This document shows, in pieces, positions 1 to 6,095 of a DNA stretch of 6,095 nucleotides (position 1 is the stretch's first letter; every line of letters begins with the position of its first letter). The DNA is from Bacteroidota bacterium. Its GTDB lineage: Bacteria > Bacteroidota > Ignavibacteria > Kryptoniales > JAKASW01. The stretch is taken from contig JAJYJD010000219.1 in assembly GCA_021789755.1 (NCBI GenBank), positions 1-6,095 on the forward strand, in the 5' to 3' direction. The notes beneath the pieces are model-generated. The model had not been told where the DNA came from. It was given only the letters and a program-made list of their open reading frames with translations, and ran no database searches. A program made the translations under genes and the position numbers.

Positions 1-1059
1 CGGTTGAAGTAGTTCACCGGGCGCCTTAACCGGACCGAACGATTCATGCGACAAATTTCCGTTCTGGTCAAACTTCATCAGGCTATCGAGCCGGCTATCG
101 ACGACGTAAATATTGCTTCGATCATCCACCATCACTGCCGTCGGCGAAACAAAGATGTTCGTAAGGATCGCCGGAAGTTGATCAGAGGCATAGGTCGAGG
201 GATCGAGACTTAATCGTGATTGCCACTCGGGCGCTCTCAACTCGTTTCCCGGGTCAAAAGAAAACCACTTCACTTTGTACGAACTCTGTGGATCGACCTG
301 CGTGATGATGAAGTCGGAACCGTACTGCTTGGTGTTGAAAGTTGTGATGCTGCTGACCTGATTTATTACGACGAAGCCGGTACCGCCGCCGGCGGTGAGA
401 TTCGGCACAAGGTCGATGTAGTCGCTGGAGTACTCGTCATCATTCTTGTCAAAATGAAGGACCTTATTGTCGGGGTCGACCGGGCTCGAATTATCGTTCC
501 CGTAACGAGTGACATAGTAGCTGTTGTCCGGGAGGACAGCGACTCCTGTGTAGATTCTCCCCGAGATCAGGCCGCCTGACGCGTCACGGACTATCTGGTT
601 GCGCGGACTCTCATGCGCGACTATCTCGACAGGCGCATCGGAAATGACATGCTGGTATTCGAAGAGCCTGATCTTGGCAATGGCAGCGACGGTGACGATC
701 TGTGTCCCTATCACGGTGTCGTATTCGCAGGCGATTATGAGATTGAACCTGCGATCCTCCGCAATCCCGATCGGATGTTTCACGTAACGTGAATGACCGA
801 GCCTGTTTCCCGCAAGATCGACCATCTGGATCCGGTTGCTGTCCGGTTCAGTTACGTAAAGGATATAGTCGAACCCGATCTTTATCGCTCCCGGCTTGTC
901 GAAACCGTTCCACACGGGCTTAAGTTGAATGTAGCTCGTGTCACCCGTTACGTGCCCGCCCGAAGCCGTAGGCAAAGAATCCAGATTGAACAATTTCGAT
1001 TTTTCGTTGCAGCCGAAGAGAAAAGCTGCACAGATCAAGATGAGTATGGCGGTTCTCAA
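1..1059 (-). CDS. Lipoprotein with NHL-like beta-propeller repeats, 3' end outside window
   Basis: An uninterrupted frame of 353 codons runs from TTG at 1059 to the left edge. The N-terminus, read as MRTAILILICAAFLFGC, is a short lipoprotein signal peptide: one Arg, a hydrophobic core and an L-F-G-C lipobox with the lipidated Cys at residue 17 (1011-1009). Blade-like repeats follow: FDYILYVTEPDSNRIQMVD (63-81) with HPIGIAEDRRFNLIIAC (95-111), GVAVLPDNSYYVTRYGND (172-189), and SPTAVMVDDRSNIYVVDS (305-322) leading into LMKFDQNGNL and PGELLQP. The pattern of a hydrophobic-Asp turn, then YVVDS, then Fxx-G is typical of NHL/six-bladed propellers. These usually bind proteins, peptides or sugars, and some are hydrolytic. 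Lipid anchoring places it on the inner or outer membrane. The residues after Cys (NEKSK) are not a clean Bacteroidota surface-export signal, so the facing side is open. As last of the visible genes it may be a ligand-binding partner of the two barrels. The frame is secure, the exact fold less so. Confidence 0.85.
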   Translation of the reverse strand, partial: MRTAILILICAAFLFGCNEKSKLFNLDSLPTASGGHVTGDTSYIQLKPVWNGFDKPGAIKIGFDYILYVTEPDSNRIQMVDLAGNRLGHSRYVKHPIGIAEDRRFNLIIACEYDTVIGTQIVTVAAIAKIRLFEYQHVISDAPVEIVAHESPRNQIVRDASGGLISGRIYTGVAVLPDNSYYVTRYGNDNSSPVDPDNKVLHFDKNDDEYSSDYIDLVPNLTAGGGTGFVVINQVSSITTFNTKQYGSDFIITQVDPQSSYKVKWFSFDPGNELRAPEWQSRLSLDPSTYASDQLPAILTNIFVSPTAVMVDDRSNIYVVDSRLDSLMKFDQNGNLSHESFGPVKAPGELLQP

Positions 1060-1063
1060 TTCA
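1057..1063 (-). promoter_or_regulatory. TGA-a-TTG junction: start of the propeller lipoprotein gene
   Basis: The PorV-like stop TGA (1063-1061) is followed after a single A by TTG (1059-1057). An in-frame TGA at 1071-1069 bounds the frame, and TTG is the only accepted start between it and the signal core. Only a weak TGAG (1072-1069) resembles a ribosome-binding site, so initiation probably depends on coupling to the upstream gene. Confidence 0.6.
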
Positions 1064-2125
1064 AAATCTCAGATTTAATGAAAACCTGTGAACATCTCCG
1101 AGACGCTGATACGGCGTAAATGCATAGTCGAAATAAATCGCACCGAAGCCCGCGTCGATCCTCACTCCGGCGCCGGCCGAATAACTTTGCTCATCAACTC
1201 CGATCTTATATCCGCCCCTGAGAAAGAGGGCAGCGCCGTACGAATACTCTGCGCCCAGCGATATGTTCTCTGAATTGTCGGCGGGGTGGTTCAGCTGAGC
1301 AGACGCTGTCAACTTGTTGGTCTTGTCCTGGTACGGCTCGAAGGCAAATCCGATCCTGAATATGGTCGGCGGCGAGAAGCTCTGGAACTTAGATACTGTG
1401 GTTCCGTCGACCAGCTGCACTGAGCCGGACGGCGCGAGCTGGCCGCCGAAATTGCTGACAGAAACGGCAAACCTGGTTGTACCGACCCCGGTCCAGTAGT
1501 AAGTGCCGAGGTCGACAAGGAAGCCGCGCAGGGATAGCTCGGCCAGCGTTTCGTTTATAAATTTGGCCGTCACGCCGAAGCTGAACCTGTCCGTCATTCT
1601 CCTCGCGTAAGTCGCCGCGACGGCAAGGTCGCCGTACTTGAAATAGGCGCCCGTCCCCGTGGGCTGCACTTCGGTGGTCACCGGCATGTCATCCGATTGA
1701 AGAGAGATGACGGAAATTCCGAAGGAATTCTGTTTGTCCAGATGGTAAACTGCCCCTATGAAGTCGTGCTGCAAACCGATGAACCATGTGGAGTGCGCAA
1801 TTGCGATTTCAGTTTTGTCGAATTGCGTGATACCGGCCGGATTATAGAACAGAGCATAGGCATCGTTGTCGACCGCAGCGAAGCTCTCACCCATAGCGTT
1901 CGCGCGAGCTCCGACACCGATCTTGAGGAACTCGGCTGTTGTTATTCCGACCCGCTGCGAACCGAGGACAGGAAGGAGCTGCCCGCTGGCGGTGGCGAAG
2001 GCAGCGAAGACCAGAAACAGGAAACAAGAGATCGTAAATGAGACTGTCCGTTTTCCCAATTCTGAGTTCTGGTTTCTGACTTCCGGATTCTGTCCTGCGA
2101 ATTCCACCTTCCAGCCTTTGGTCAT
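1061..2125 (-). CDS. PorV/PorQ-family outer-membrane beta-barrel protein
   Basis: This 354-residue protein belongs to the FadL-like PorV/PorQ group. The best-known members work with the type IX secretion system, but FCB genomes carry many paralogues of unknown role. The family hallmark is at 63-99: TAEFLKIGVGARANAMGESF, then AAVDNDAYALFYNPAGI. Alternating beta strands follow, such as FGVTAKF, RFAVSVSNFGGQL, NISLGAEYSY and FLRGGYKIG. The last residues, HRFSLNLRF, end in the C-terminal Phe expected for recognition by the BAM machinery. The signal peptide has an unusually long n-region (1-26), a core TISCFLFLVFAAFATA (31-46) and probable cleavage near ASG-Q48/49. The start at 2125 is chosen for the ATGA overlap. 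A TTG at 2059 would give a normal-length signal peptide (GKRTVSF...) but has no clear ribosome-binding site. Co-transcription with a TonB receptor suggests an accessory barrel or export role for this locus. No neighbouring protein in view carries a recognisable type IX sorting domain, so a direct secretion role is unproven. Confidence 0.9.
   Translation of the reverse strand: MTKGWKVEFAGQNPEVRNQNSELGKRTVSFTISCFLFLVFAAFATASGQLLPVLGSQRVGITTAEFLKIGVGARANAMGESFAAVDNDAYALFYNPAGITQFDKTEIAIAHSTWFIGLQHDFIGAVYHLDKQNSFGISVISLQSDDMPVTTEVQPTGTGAYFKYGDLAVAATYARRMTDRFSFGVTAKFINETLAELSLRGFLVDLGTYYWTGVGTTRFAVSVSNFGGQLAPSGSVQLVDGTTVSKFQSFSPPTIFRIGFAFEPYQDKTNKLTASAQLNHPADNSENISLGAEYSYGAALFLRGGYKIGVDEQSYSAGAGVRIDAGFGAIYFDYAFTPYQRLGDVHRFSLNLRF
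2051..2092 (-). repeat. Three tandem imperfect 14-mers (six heptamers) in the PorV-like gene
   Basis: On the minus strand the units are CAGAATCCGGAAGT (2092-2079), CAGAAACCAGAACT (2078-2065) and CAGAATTGGGAAAA (2064-2051). Each splits into two heptamers that carry GAA at positions 3-5. The 42 bases encode residues 12-25, the polar stretch (QNPEVRNQNSELGK) between the start codon and the hydrophobic signal core. Since 14 is not a multiple of 3, the repeat is a DNA-level pattern rather than a protein repeat. Confidence 0.75.
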
Positions 2126-5067
2126 AATTTCACCGACACCCCTACCTTGATGTTGCGCGGCGTGAGGTATCTCGATTGATCGAGCGGATAAGGACTGATC
2201 TGCCCGCTCAGCTCCGGGTAAAGAGGATTGTTCCAATTTGACGGAGTCAGGTCGCCAAGCTCATACGCCCGGCCGGTCACCGGATTTATAATGTCCGAAT
2301 TCCTGTTATCGAGCAAGTTCTCCACTTCAACCATGAACGTCAAATCAATTCCGGCAAGGGTAAAATACTTCTCGAAATTGAAGTCTAACCAGAACCAGTT
2401 GTCCCCAATCCTGCCGTACTGATCGTTCATATCTGCAGCATAAAGCGGTTCACCGTTTGAGGCATACGCGCCGGTGAAGTAGTAAGGCGTGTATCTTTTC
2501 CCGGACTCGAAGAAGGCTCTGAAGTACGCGTTGAAGTCGTCGAGTATTCCCCTGCCGAAACCGAAGATCCCGTTCTCTTTCTCGTTGTAAAGCGAAAAGT
2601 TTGCGGAAAACTGGAGAGGTCTGTCCCACGAGACATAGTTTTCGTTCATCATCTCCTGTATGACTCCCTGAACGGCCAGGATCCCCTCGTCCTCAGAGCT
2701 TGACTTGCCTGTCGCGACGGAATAAGAACCGCTGATCGTCCCGCTGAACCATCTTCCGATTCTCTTCCTGTACTCGATCTCCACTCCACGCGTGCGGGCG
2801 TAGTCCGAATTGACATAGGTGATGAAATTCTGCCCGATCAATCCGGCGGAATAAATCTGAGCCTGCTTCGTCTGGACATAATCGAAAATGTCCTTGTAAT
2901 ATGCGGTCACCGTGAGGACGTCGTCGTTTGTAAACTGGTTCCGGAGGCCGAGCTCGTAGCTCACTGTAGTCTCCGGATTCAGATTTGGATTGCCGAACGC
3001 CTGGTACGTAGACATCGCCGTGCTGGGAGCCAGCTTGGCGTAAACGAATTGCGGCCTCGGCCATTTCGAGAAATGCCCGTAGTTGAGAAAGAGCGTCTGA
3101 TTATCTGAGACGGGATGCGAGATGCCGAGTCGCGGGCTGATTCGTCCCTTCCATCGCCTGCCGAAGAAATCGTACGTATCCTGAAAGTATTTGTCGCGGA
3201 TTGCCTGCGGGATAGTGACGACCTGCGGATTTCTCACGGCGTCGTCGACATATTTACCGGGGAACCAGTAATCGAACCTCAGTCCGAAATTAAGAATCAT
3301 GCCGTTGGTGGTTATTGTCTCCTGCGCGTAAGCCGAGCCGGTCGCGGGATAGACTCTGTATATATCGTTGTTGAGTCCCATCGTCCCGACCCACGGCTCA
3401 TAAATATCTACCAGCTGCATCTCCTGGAAATTCATATCGAGGCCCGCTTTGAACTTGTTCTGCTCCGTGAAGAATGACGTCACGTCGAGCCTGACCTCGT
3501 TGTTGATGAAGTGATGGTCGTGCCAGGTGAAGCCGTCGCCGAAGTCGTAAAACCCGTCGCCAGGAATTATGCCTATTGTGTCGCTGCCCGTGTTGTAGTA
3601 TGTAGGAGGAAGCGTGACCACGTCGATCGGCTGCTGATATTGATTCCAGTAAAGGCCGTTCGCGTCTGCCCGCAGCTGTGTGAAGAAATGCGCGAACTTC
3701 AGGTCATAATATGTCTTGGGACTCAAGGTATGGGTAATGTCGATTGCCTGCACAATGCTGTTATGTGTATAGACATCCGCACTTCCGAGAATATTCTGAA
3801 ACTCATACTGGTAGCCGGGACTGGGTTCGACATATTCCAGATTGGTCTGAAGCGACTGAGTGTTCTGGTTTATGCTCACACTCTGGTTGTAGGAGTAACT
3901 GATCTTGAACGTTTGGGCAGGCTTATAGGTGATTTTTCCGAGTCCATACCAGTTGTTTGCGAGCCTCGGCGCAAATCTTGTCCCGTAAAATATTGAGGAG
4001 TTCAGCCGGGACGGCGGGTCGATCCTGAAAGTCACGACCTGCCCGTTCTGGTAGCGCTGGGCCCATAGAACCTGTCCATCGGTGAAACCGGCGGCGAAAC
4101 TTCCGAAGAGGGTAACCTCGCCGGGGATGTTTACTCCGACTGCCGGGAGCAGAAACTTCGTGATCGGCTCCGGGCCGCTGACGTTCGCCTGGTAATCGTC
4201 GGAGTTGAAGTTCGAAGGCGAATTGTCGTTTAGCCCCCAGTGATCGGTTTTGTACTGCATGAACAGGTCGTACTTGCTGCCGCCTTCTTTTGTCCTGACG
4301 TTCACGATGCCGCTTGTCGCCTGACCGTACTCGGCATTGAAGCCGCCGGTGATTATCTCCATCTGGCCGAGAGCGTTAGCGCTCAATTGCAGGCCGAAGC
4401 CCGTGCCCGCCAGAGGATCCTGTATTGAAATGCCGTCGAGGAGGTATGCGTTTTCATACGAGCGGCCTCCGCGAATGTGAATCTCGTTGTCCGACGCGAC
4501 GACGCCGACCTGTTGCGAGACAACTTCCTTTACGTTCTCGACCGCCGAGATCCTTATTTCATCGGATGATATCGTCTTCGTGCTCTGGGTTTCCGCGACA
4601 TCCATCATCGGTTTCTCTCCGACGATAACGACCTCCTGCCCGAGCGAAAGTGCTGTCTCCACCATGCTGACATTGACCGTGATCGCACCGCCCTCTTCTA
4701 CGTTGACGCCTGTATGCTCGACCTCCTTATATCCGAGCAAACGAAATGTGAGAATGTACGAGCCGGGTGAGACGTTTTTGATCTCATAATTTCCGTCGAT
4801 GTCTGTCGTCGCGCCGTAATAAGTCCCCTTGATCATGACGTTCACACCGATGAGCCCTTCCTTCGTGGCGGAGTCGACAGCTTTGCCATGAATGCTCCCC
4901 TTCTGCTGACCGAATGACGGCGAATTAAGAAGCTCCAAACACAAAGTTCCAAACAAAAACAAAATTCCAACGAGCAAAGAGGAGGAACTCACGCGTGTTT
5001 CCAAATTCGGATTCTTTGTCCCTGGTCGTCGGTTGCAAACCGGATTTTGGTTTCTGCGCTTCGCCAT
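2122..5067 (-). CDS. TonB-dependent outer-membrane receptor with N-terminal carboxypeptidase-regulatory-like domain
   Basis: This 981-residue protein is a complete outer-membrane receptor, a class that imports large or scarce ligands using TonB-ExbBD energy. A long basic n-region (residues 1-26) precedes a hydrophobic signal core (SLLVGILFLFGTLCLELL, 30-47) with probable cleavage near SFG-Q53/54. A carboxypeptidase-regulatory-like sandwich covers about 56-137 (GSIHGKAVD, TTDIDGNYEIKNVSPGSY, LGYKEVE). A TonB-box-like stretch, EVVIVG, lies at 145-150. The plug domain runs from about 170 to 270 and contains IRGGRSYENAYLLDGISIQDP, EIITGGFNAEYGQATSGIVNV. The rest is barrel, with typical motifs FGNPNLNPE (691-699), ENLLDNRN (916-923) and NPVTGRAYELGD (928-939). 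It ends in a strand, RNIKVGVSVKL, with terminal Leu rather than the usual aromatic residue. No SusD partner follows; a PorV-like barrel does, overlapping by 4 nt. An alternative start is GTG at 4992 (codon 26), but it would leave the signal peptide without basic residues. The ligand is unknown. The family is secure. Confidence 0.95.
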   Translation of the reverse strand: MAKRRNQNPVCNRRPGTKNPNLETRVSSSSLLVGILFLFGTLCLELLNSPSFGQQKGSIHGKAVDSATKEGLIGVNVMIKGTYYGATTDIDGNYEIKNVSPGSYILTFRLLGYKEVEHTGVNVEEGGAITVNVSMVETALSLGQEVVIVGEKPMMDVAETQSTKTISSDEIRISAVENVKEVVSQQVGVVASDNEIHIRGGRSYENAYLLDGISIQDPLAGTGFGLQLSANALGQMEIITGGFNAEYGQATSGIVNVRTKEGGSKYDLFMQYKTDHWGLNDNSPSNFNSDDYQANVSGPEPITKFLLPAVGVNIPGEVTLFGSFAAGFTDGQVLWAQRYQNGQVVTFRIDPPSRLNSSIFYGTRFAPRLANNWYGLGKITYKPAQTFKISYSYNQSVSINQNTQSLQTNLEYVEPSPGYQYEFQNILGSADVYTHNSIVQAIDITHTLSPKTYYDLKFAHFFTQLRADANGLYWNQYQQPIDVVTLPPTYYNTGSDTIGIIPGDGFYDFGDGFTWHDHHFINNEVRLDVTSFFTEQNKFKAGLDMNFQEMQLVDIYEPWVGTMGLNNDIYRVYPATGSAYAQETITTNGMILNFGLRFDYWFPGKYVDDAVRNPQVVTIPQAIRDKYFQDTYDFFGRRWKGRISPRLGISHPVSDNQTLFLNYGHFSKWPRPQFVYAKLAPSTAMSTYQAFGNPNLNPETTVSYELGLRNQFTNDDVLTVTAYYKDIFDYVQTKQAQIYSAGLIGQNFITYVNSDYARTRGVEIEYRKRIGRWFSGTISGSYSVATGKSSSEDEGILAVQGVIQEMMNENYVSWDRPLQFSANFSLYNEKENGIFGFGRGILDDFNAYFRAFFESGKRYTPYYFTGAYASNGEPLYAADMNDQYGRIGDNWFWLDFNFEKYFTLAGIDLTFMVEVENLLDNRNSDIINPVTGRAYELGDLTPSNWNNPLYPELSGQISPYPLDQSRYLTPRNIKVGVSVKL
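2123..2134 (-). promoter_or_regulatory. Coupled start of the PorV-like gene: GGTGA and ATGA overlap
   Basis: The receptor stop TGA (2124-2122) overlaps ATG (2125-2123) in the classic ATGA arrangement. A Shine-Dalgarno-like GGTGA (2134-2130) lies 4 nt upstream. This favours 2125 over the longer in-frame ATG at 2236, which lies within receptor coding sequence. Confidence 0.7.
4927..5056 (-). repeat. Degenerate heptamer/14-mer repeats inside the signal-peptide region of the receptor gene
   Basis: On the minus strand, CAGAAACCAAAATC (5056-5043) matches a repeat unit in the next gene (2078-2065) at 11 of 14 bases. AAGAATCCGAATTT (5016-5003) matches another unit of that gene (2092-2079) at 10 of 14 bases. 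Downstream, two adjacent 14-mers, GTTTGGAACTTTGT (4954-4941) and GTTTGGAGCTTCTT (4940-4927), agree at 11 of 14 and follow a related GTTGGAATTTTG stretch. They encode the basic n-region and much of the hydrophobic signal core. Confidence 0.6.
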
Positions 5068-5078
5068 CAGAACGCTCC
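5065..5078 (-). promoter_or_regulatory. Coupled start of the TonB receptor: GGAG ribosome-binding site and TGATG overlap
   Basis: On the minus strand, GGAG (5078-5075) sits 7 nt before ATG (5067-5065). The stop TGA of the upstream gene (5069-5067) shares its A with that ATG. This supports 5067 as the start and suggests translational coupling. Confidence 0.75.
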
Positions 5079-6095
5079 AAAATCCTTAAACACTCTGTAC
5101 ATTAACCGAGCCGCTCTCGTGTTGGCTGACGGCGGCGTCTCGTTGCCGTTAAAGCGATAAAGCGGGACGCCGAGAACGAACGCGGTTCCATCACCGCTCA
5201 TTATCCCGATGTGTGGATGGCGCCCATCGACACCGTAAGGCTGAATATCGTAGATGGCGGTCGCCCCGACCGACGGAAATACACCTCGAAAGTTCTGGAC
5301 GGTTTTCCCGCCGTCGATGGGATTTGACTGCGGCCCGTCCCGCACGAGGACAGGATATCGCGAGGAGTCGACGGGGATCAGGGACGTTCCCGACTTGACG
5401 AAACCGTTCGACCCGATCGGGCTCGAAGCCAGCGAGTCGGTGAGAACACCCGCAGTCACACTGTCGACCGCATCGCTGATATCGCGAAGTTGCTCTGCCG
5501 CTCCCGAAGCGTCAGATGACGATGAAATCCCGTAGCTCAAGAGTATTTTACCTCCGGCCCGTCTGAACTCCCCGACAGATATCTGGGCGATGTCAAAATC
5601 CTGATCGTCGATCGAATACCAGAGGATATATTTATACAGCTTCAGGGTTTCCTGGAACGAAGGGACAACACACGGTTGAACAAGATCCCCCTTTCGCGTG
5701 CTTGTCTTTCCGAGCCTTATGTCCCACACGTCGTACTTTCCGTTCAGCCCGCCCCCTCCCAGGGTGTCGAAGACCGATCTGTAGAACGGAAGCGACTGAG
5801 TCTGAGAGCCGTAGTCGTTTATTATCAGGACGTCGCCCTTCGGTTTTTTCACGAACCACGTATGGGTCGTGTCGGGCATTCTGACCACGAGACTGTATGC
5901 ATTAGCAACATCTTTGGCTTTCAGGTAAAAGACATTATCGCGGTTCAGCTTCATGTTAGGAAGAGTTACACTCATCGGTGTGTAAGCCATCGCGGGATAA
6001 GTGTTCGCGTAGATATCACATGTCACCGTGGAAGTGTCTGTGCTTGCCTCGGCTGTCCTGGCCTTTATGGTCACGAAGCGAGCCTGAGCGGGAAG
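5067..6095 (-). CDS. C-terminal part of an envelope protein with a glutamine-amidotransferase-like (non-catalytic) domain; 5' end outside window
   Basis: The frame is open from the window edge to a TGA at 5067-5069, giving 342 residues. A GTG at 6074 could be mistaken for the start, but the frame continues upstream (LPAQARF before it), so the gene is 5'-truncated here. Residues 1 to about 75 look like strands of a fibronectin/Ig-like sandwich (NVFYLKAKDVANAYS). A Rossmann-like core then starts with the hydrophobic strand DVLIINDYG (88-96). It is followed by FYRSVFDTL, YDVWDI, a strand YKYILWYSIDD (155-165) and AGGKILLSYGI (180-190). That strand order resembles class I amidotransferase or ThuA-like folds. 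The position after GGKILLSYGI, where enzymes of that fold often carry a nucleophile, is serine-rich (SSSSDAS), and I see no Cys-His-Glu triad. A binding or scaffolding role is therefore more likely than catalysis. The C-terminus (FKDFGAF) is not a type IX sorting domain. Its stop overlaps the start of the TonB receptor gene. The reading frame is certain, the fold is moderately supported and the function is unknown. Confidence 0.75.
   Translation of the reverse strand, partial: LPAQARFVTIKARTAEASTDTSTVTCDIYANTYPAMAYTPMSVTLPNMKLNRDNVFYLKAKDVANAYSLVVRMPDTTHTWFVKKPKGDVLIINDYGSQTQSLPFYRSVFDTLGGGGLNGKYDVWDIRLGKTSTRKGDLVQPCVVPSFQETLKLYKYILWYSIDDQDFDIAQISVGEFRRAGGKILLSYGISSSSDASGAAEQLRDISDAVDSVTAGVLTDSLASSPIGSNGFVKSGTSLIPVDSSRYPVLVRDGPQSNPIDGGKTVQNFRGVFPSVGATAIYDIQPYGVDGRHPHIGIMSGDGTAFVLGVPLYRFNGNETPPSANTRAARLMYRVFKDFGAF

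Noticed and set aside
1051..1064. Two heptamers resembling the repeat (TTGAATT, GAGAACC) at the third junction
   Set aside because: Only two weak units occur and part is constrained by the stop and start codons, so chance is a sufficient explanation.
220..1119. Three successive plus-strand frames in the left kilobase (220-579, 599-787, 793-1119)
   Set aside because: They are shadows of the minus-strand propeller lipoprotein, which is open over the whole stretch and has a coherent signal peptide and repeats.
2051..2092. CRISPR array or phase-variation tract
   Set aside because: The units are contiguous without spacers and too short for CRISPR. They are also too degenerate for efficient slippage.
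1061..2236. Longer version of the PorV-like protein starting at ATG 2236
   Set aside because: The extra 37 residues overlap receptor coding sequence in another frame and place the signal peptide more than 60 residues in. The ATGA start at 2125 with GGTGA upstream is far better.
3511..3996. Plus-strand open frame of 161 codons, the longest on that strand
   Set aside because: It lies wholly antisense to the barrel-coding part of the TonB receptor, has no recognisable domain, and its composition follows from the codon bias of the opposite strand.
5025..5060. Twin-arginine (Tat) signal in the receptor N-terminus, because of KRRNQN and NRRPGT
   Set aside because: Neither fits the S-R-R-x-F-L-K pattern, and outer-membrane barrels are exported unfolded by Sec.
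5067..6074. GTG at 6074 as the start of the amidotransferase-like protein
   Set aside because: The frame continues open to the window edge with residues fitting the same beta-sandwich domain, and no signal peptide follows the GTG.
1..6095. Promoters, terminators, tRNA or other RNA genes, insertion sequences
   Set aside because: Coding sequence leaves a single non-coding base (1060), and no hairpin-plus-T run, tRNA-like fold or transposase motif was seen.

Overview
All 6,095 bases look like part of one operon read on the minus strand. The Gram-negative host probably belongs to the FCB superphylum, most likely the Ignavibacteria/Chlorobiota/Kryptonia side of Bacteroidota. This placement is inferred from three things: a TonB-dependent receptor with an N-terminal carboxypeptidase-regulatory-like domain and the phrase VVIVGEKPMMDV before its plug, a PorV/PorQ-type outer-membrane barrel, and Bacteroidota-style lipoproteins. 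No rRNA or other marker is present to fix the taxon.

Layout in the direction of transcription (high to low coordinates). (1) 6095-5067 is the C-terminal 342 residues of a protein whose start lies outside the window. It has the end of a beta-sandwich domain followed by a Rossmann-like, glutamine-amidotransferase-like fold without an evident catalytic centre. (2) 5067-2122 is a complete 981-residue TonB-dependent receptor. (3) 2125-1061 is a complete PorV/PorQ-family barrel of 354 residues. (4) 1059-1 is a lipoprotein with an NHL-like beta-propeller, starting at TTG and running off the left edge. The fourth gene has 353 open codons and is easy to miss because neither an ATG nor a stop codon lies inside the window.

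The genes are packed without spacers. The junctions are TGATG (1-nt overlap), ATGA (4-nt overlap) and TGA-a-TTG (1-nt gap), so translation of all four is probably coupled. No promoter, terminator, RNA gene, mobile element or CRISPR array is visible. Every product with a visible N-terminus carries an export signal, and two are outer-membrane barrels. I infer a cell-envelope module: an energised receptor for an unknown ligand, a second barrel, a lipid-anchored propeller that may bind ligand or protein, and a probably exported amidotransferase-like partner. The substrate cannot be read from the sequence.

The most unusual feature is at DNA level. The N-terminal, signal-peptide-encoding parts of the receptor and of the PorV-like gene are both built from degenerate heptamer/14-mer repeats of the CAGAAnC type. 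They look as though repetitive spacer DNA was captured into the coding sequences at both gene junctions.
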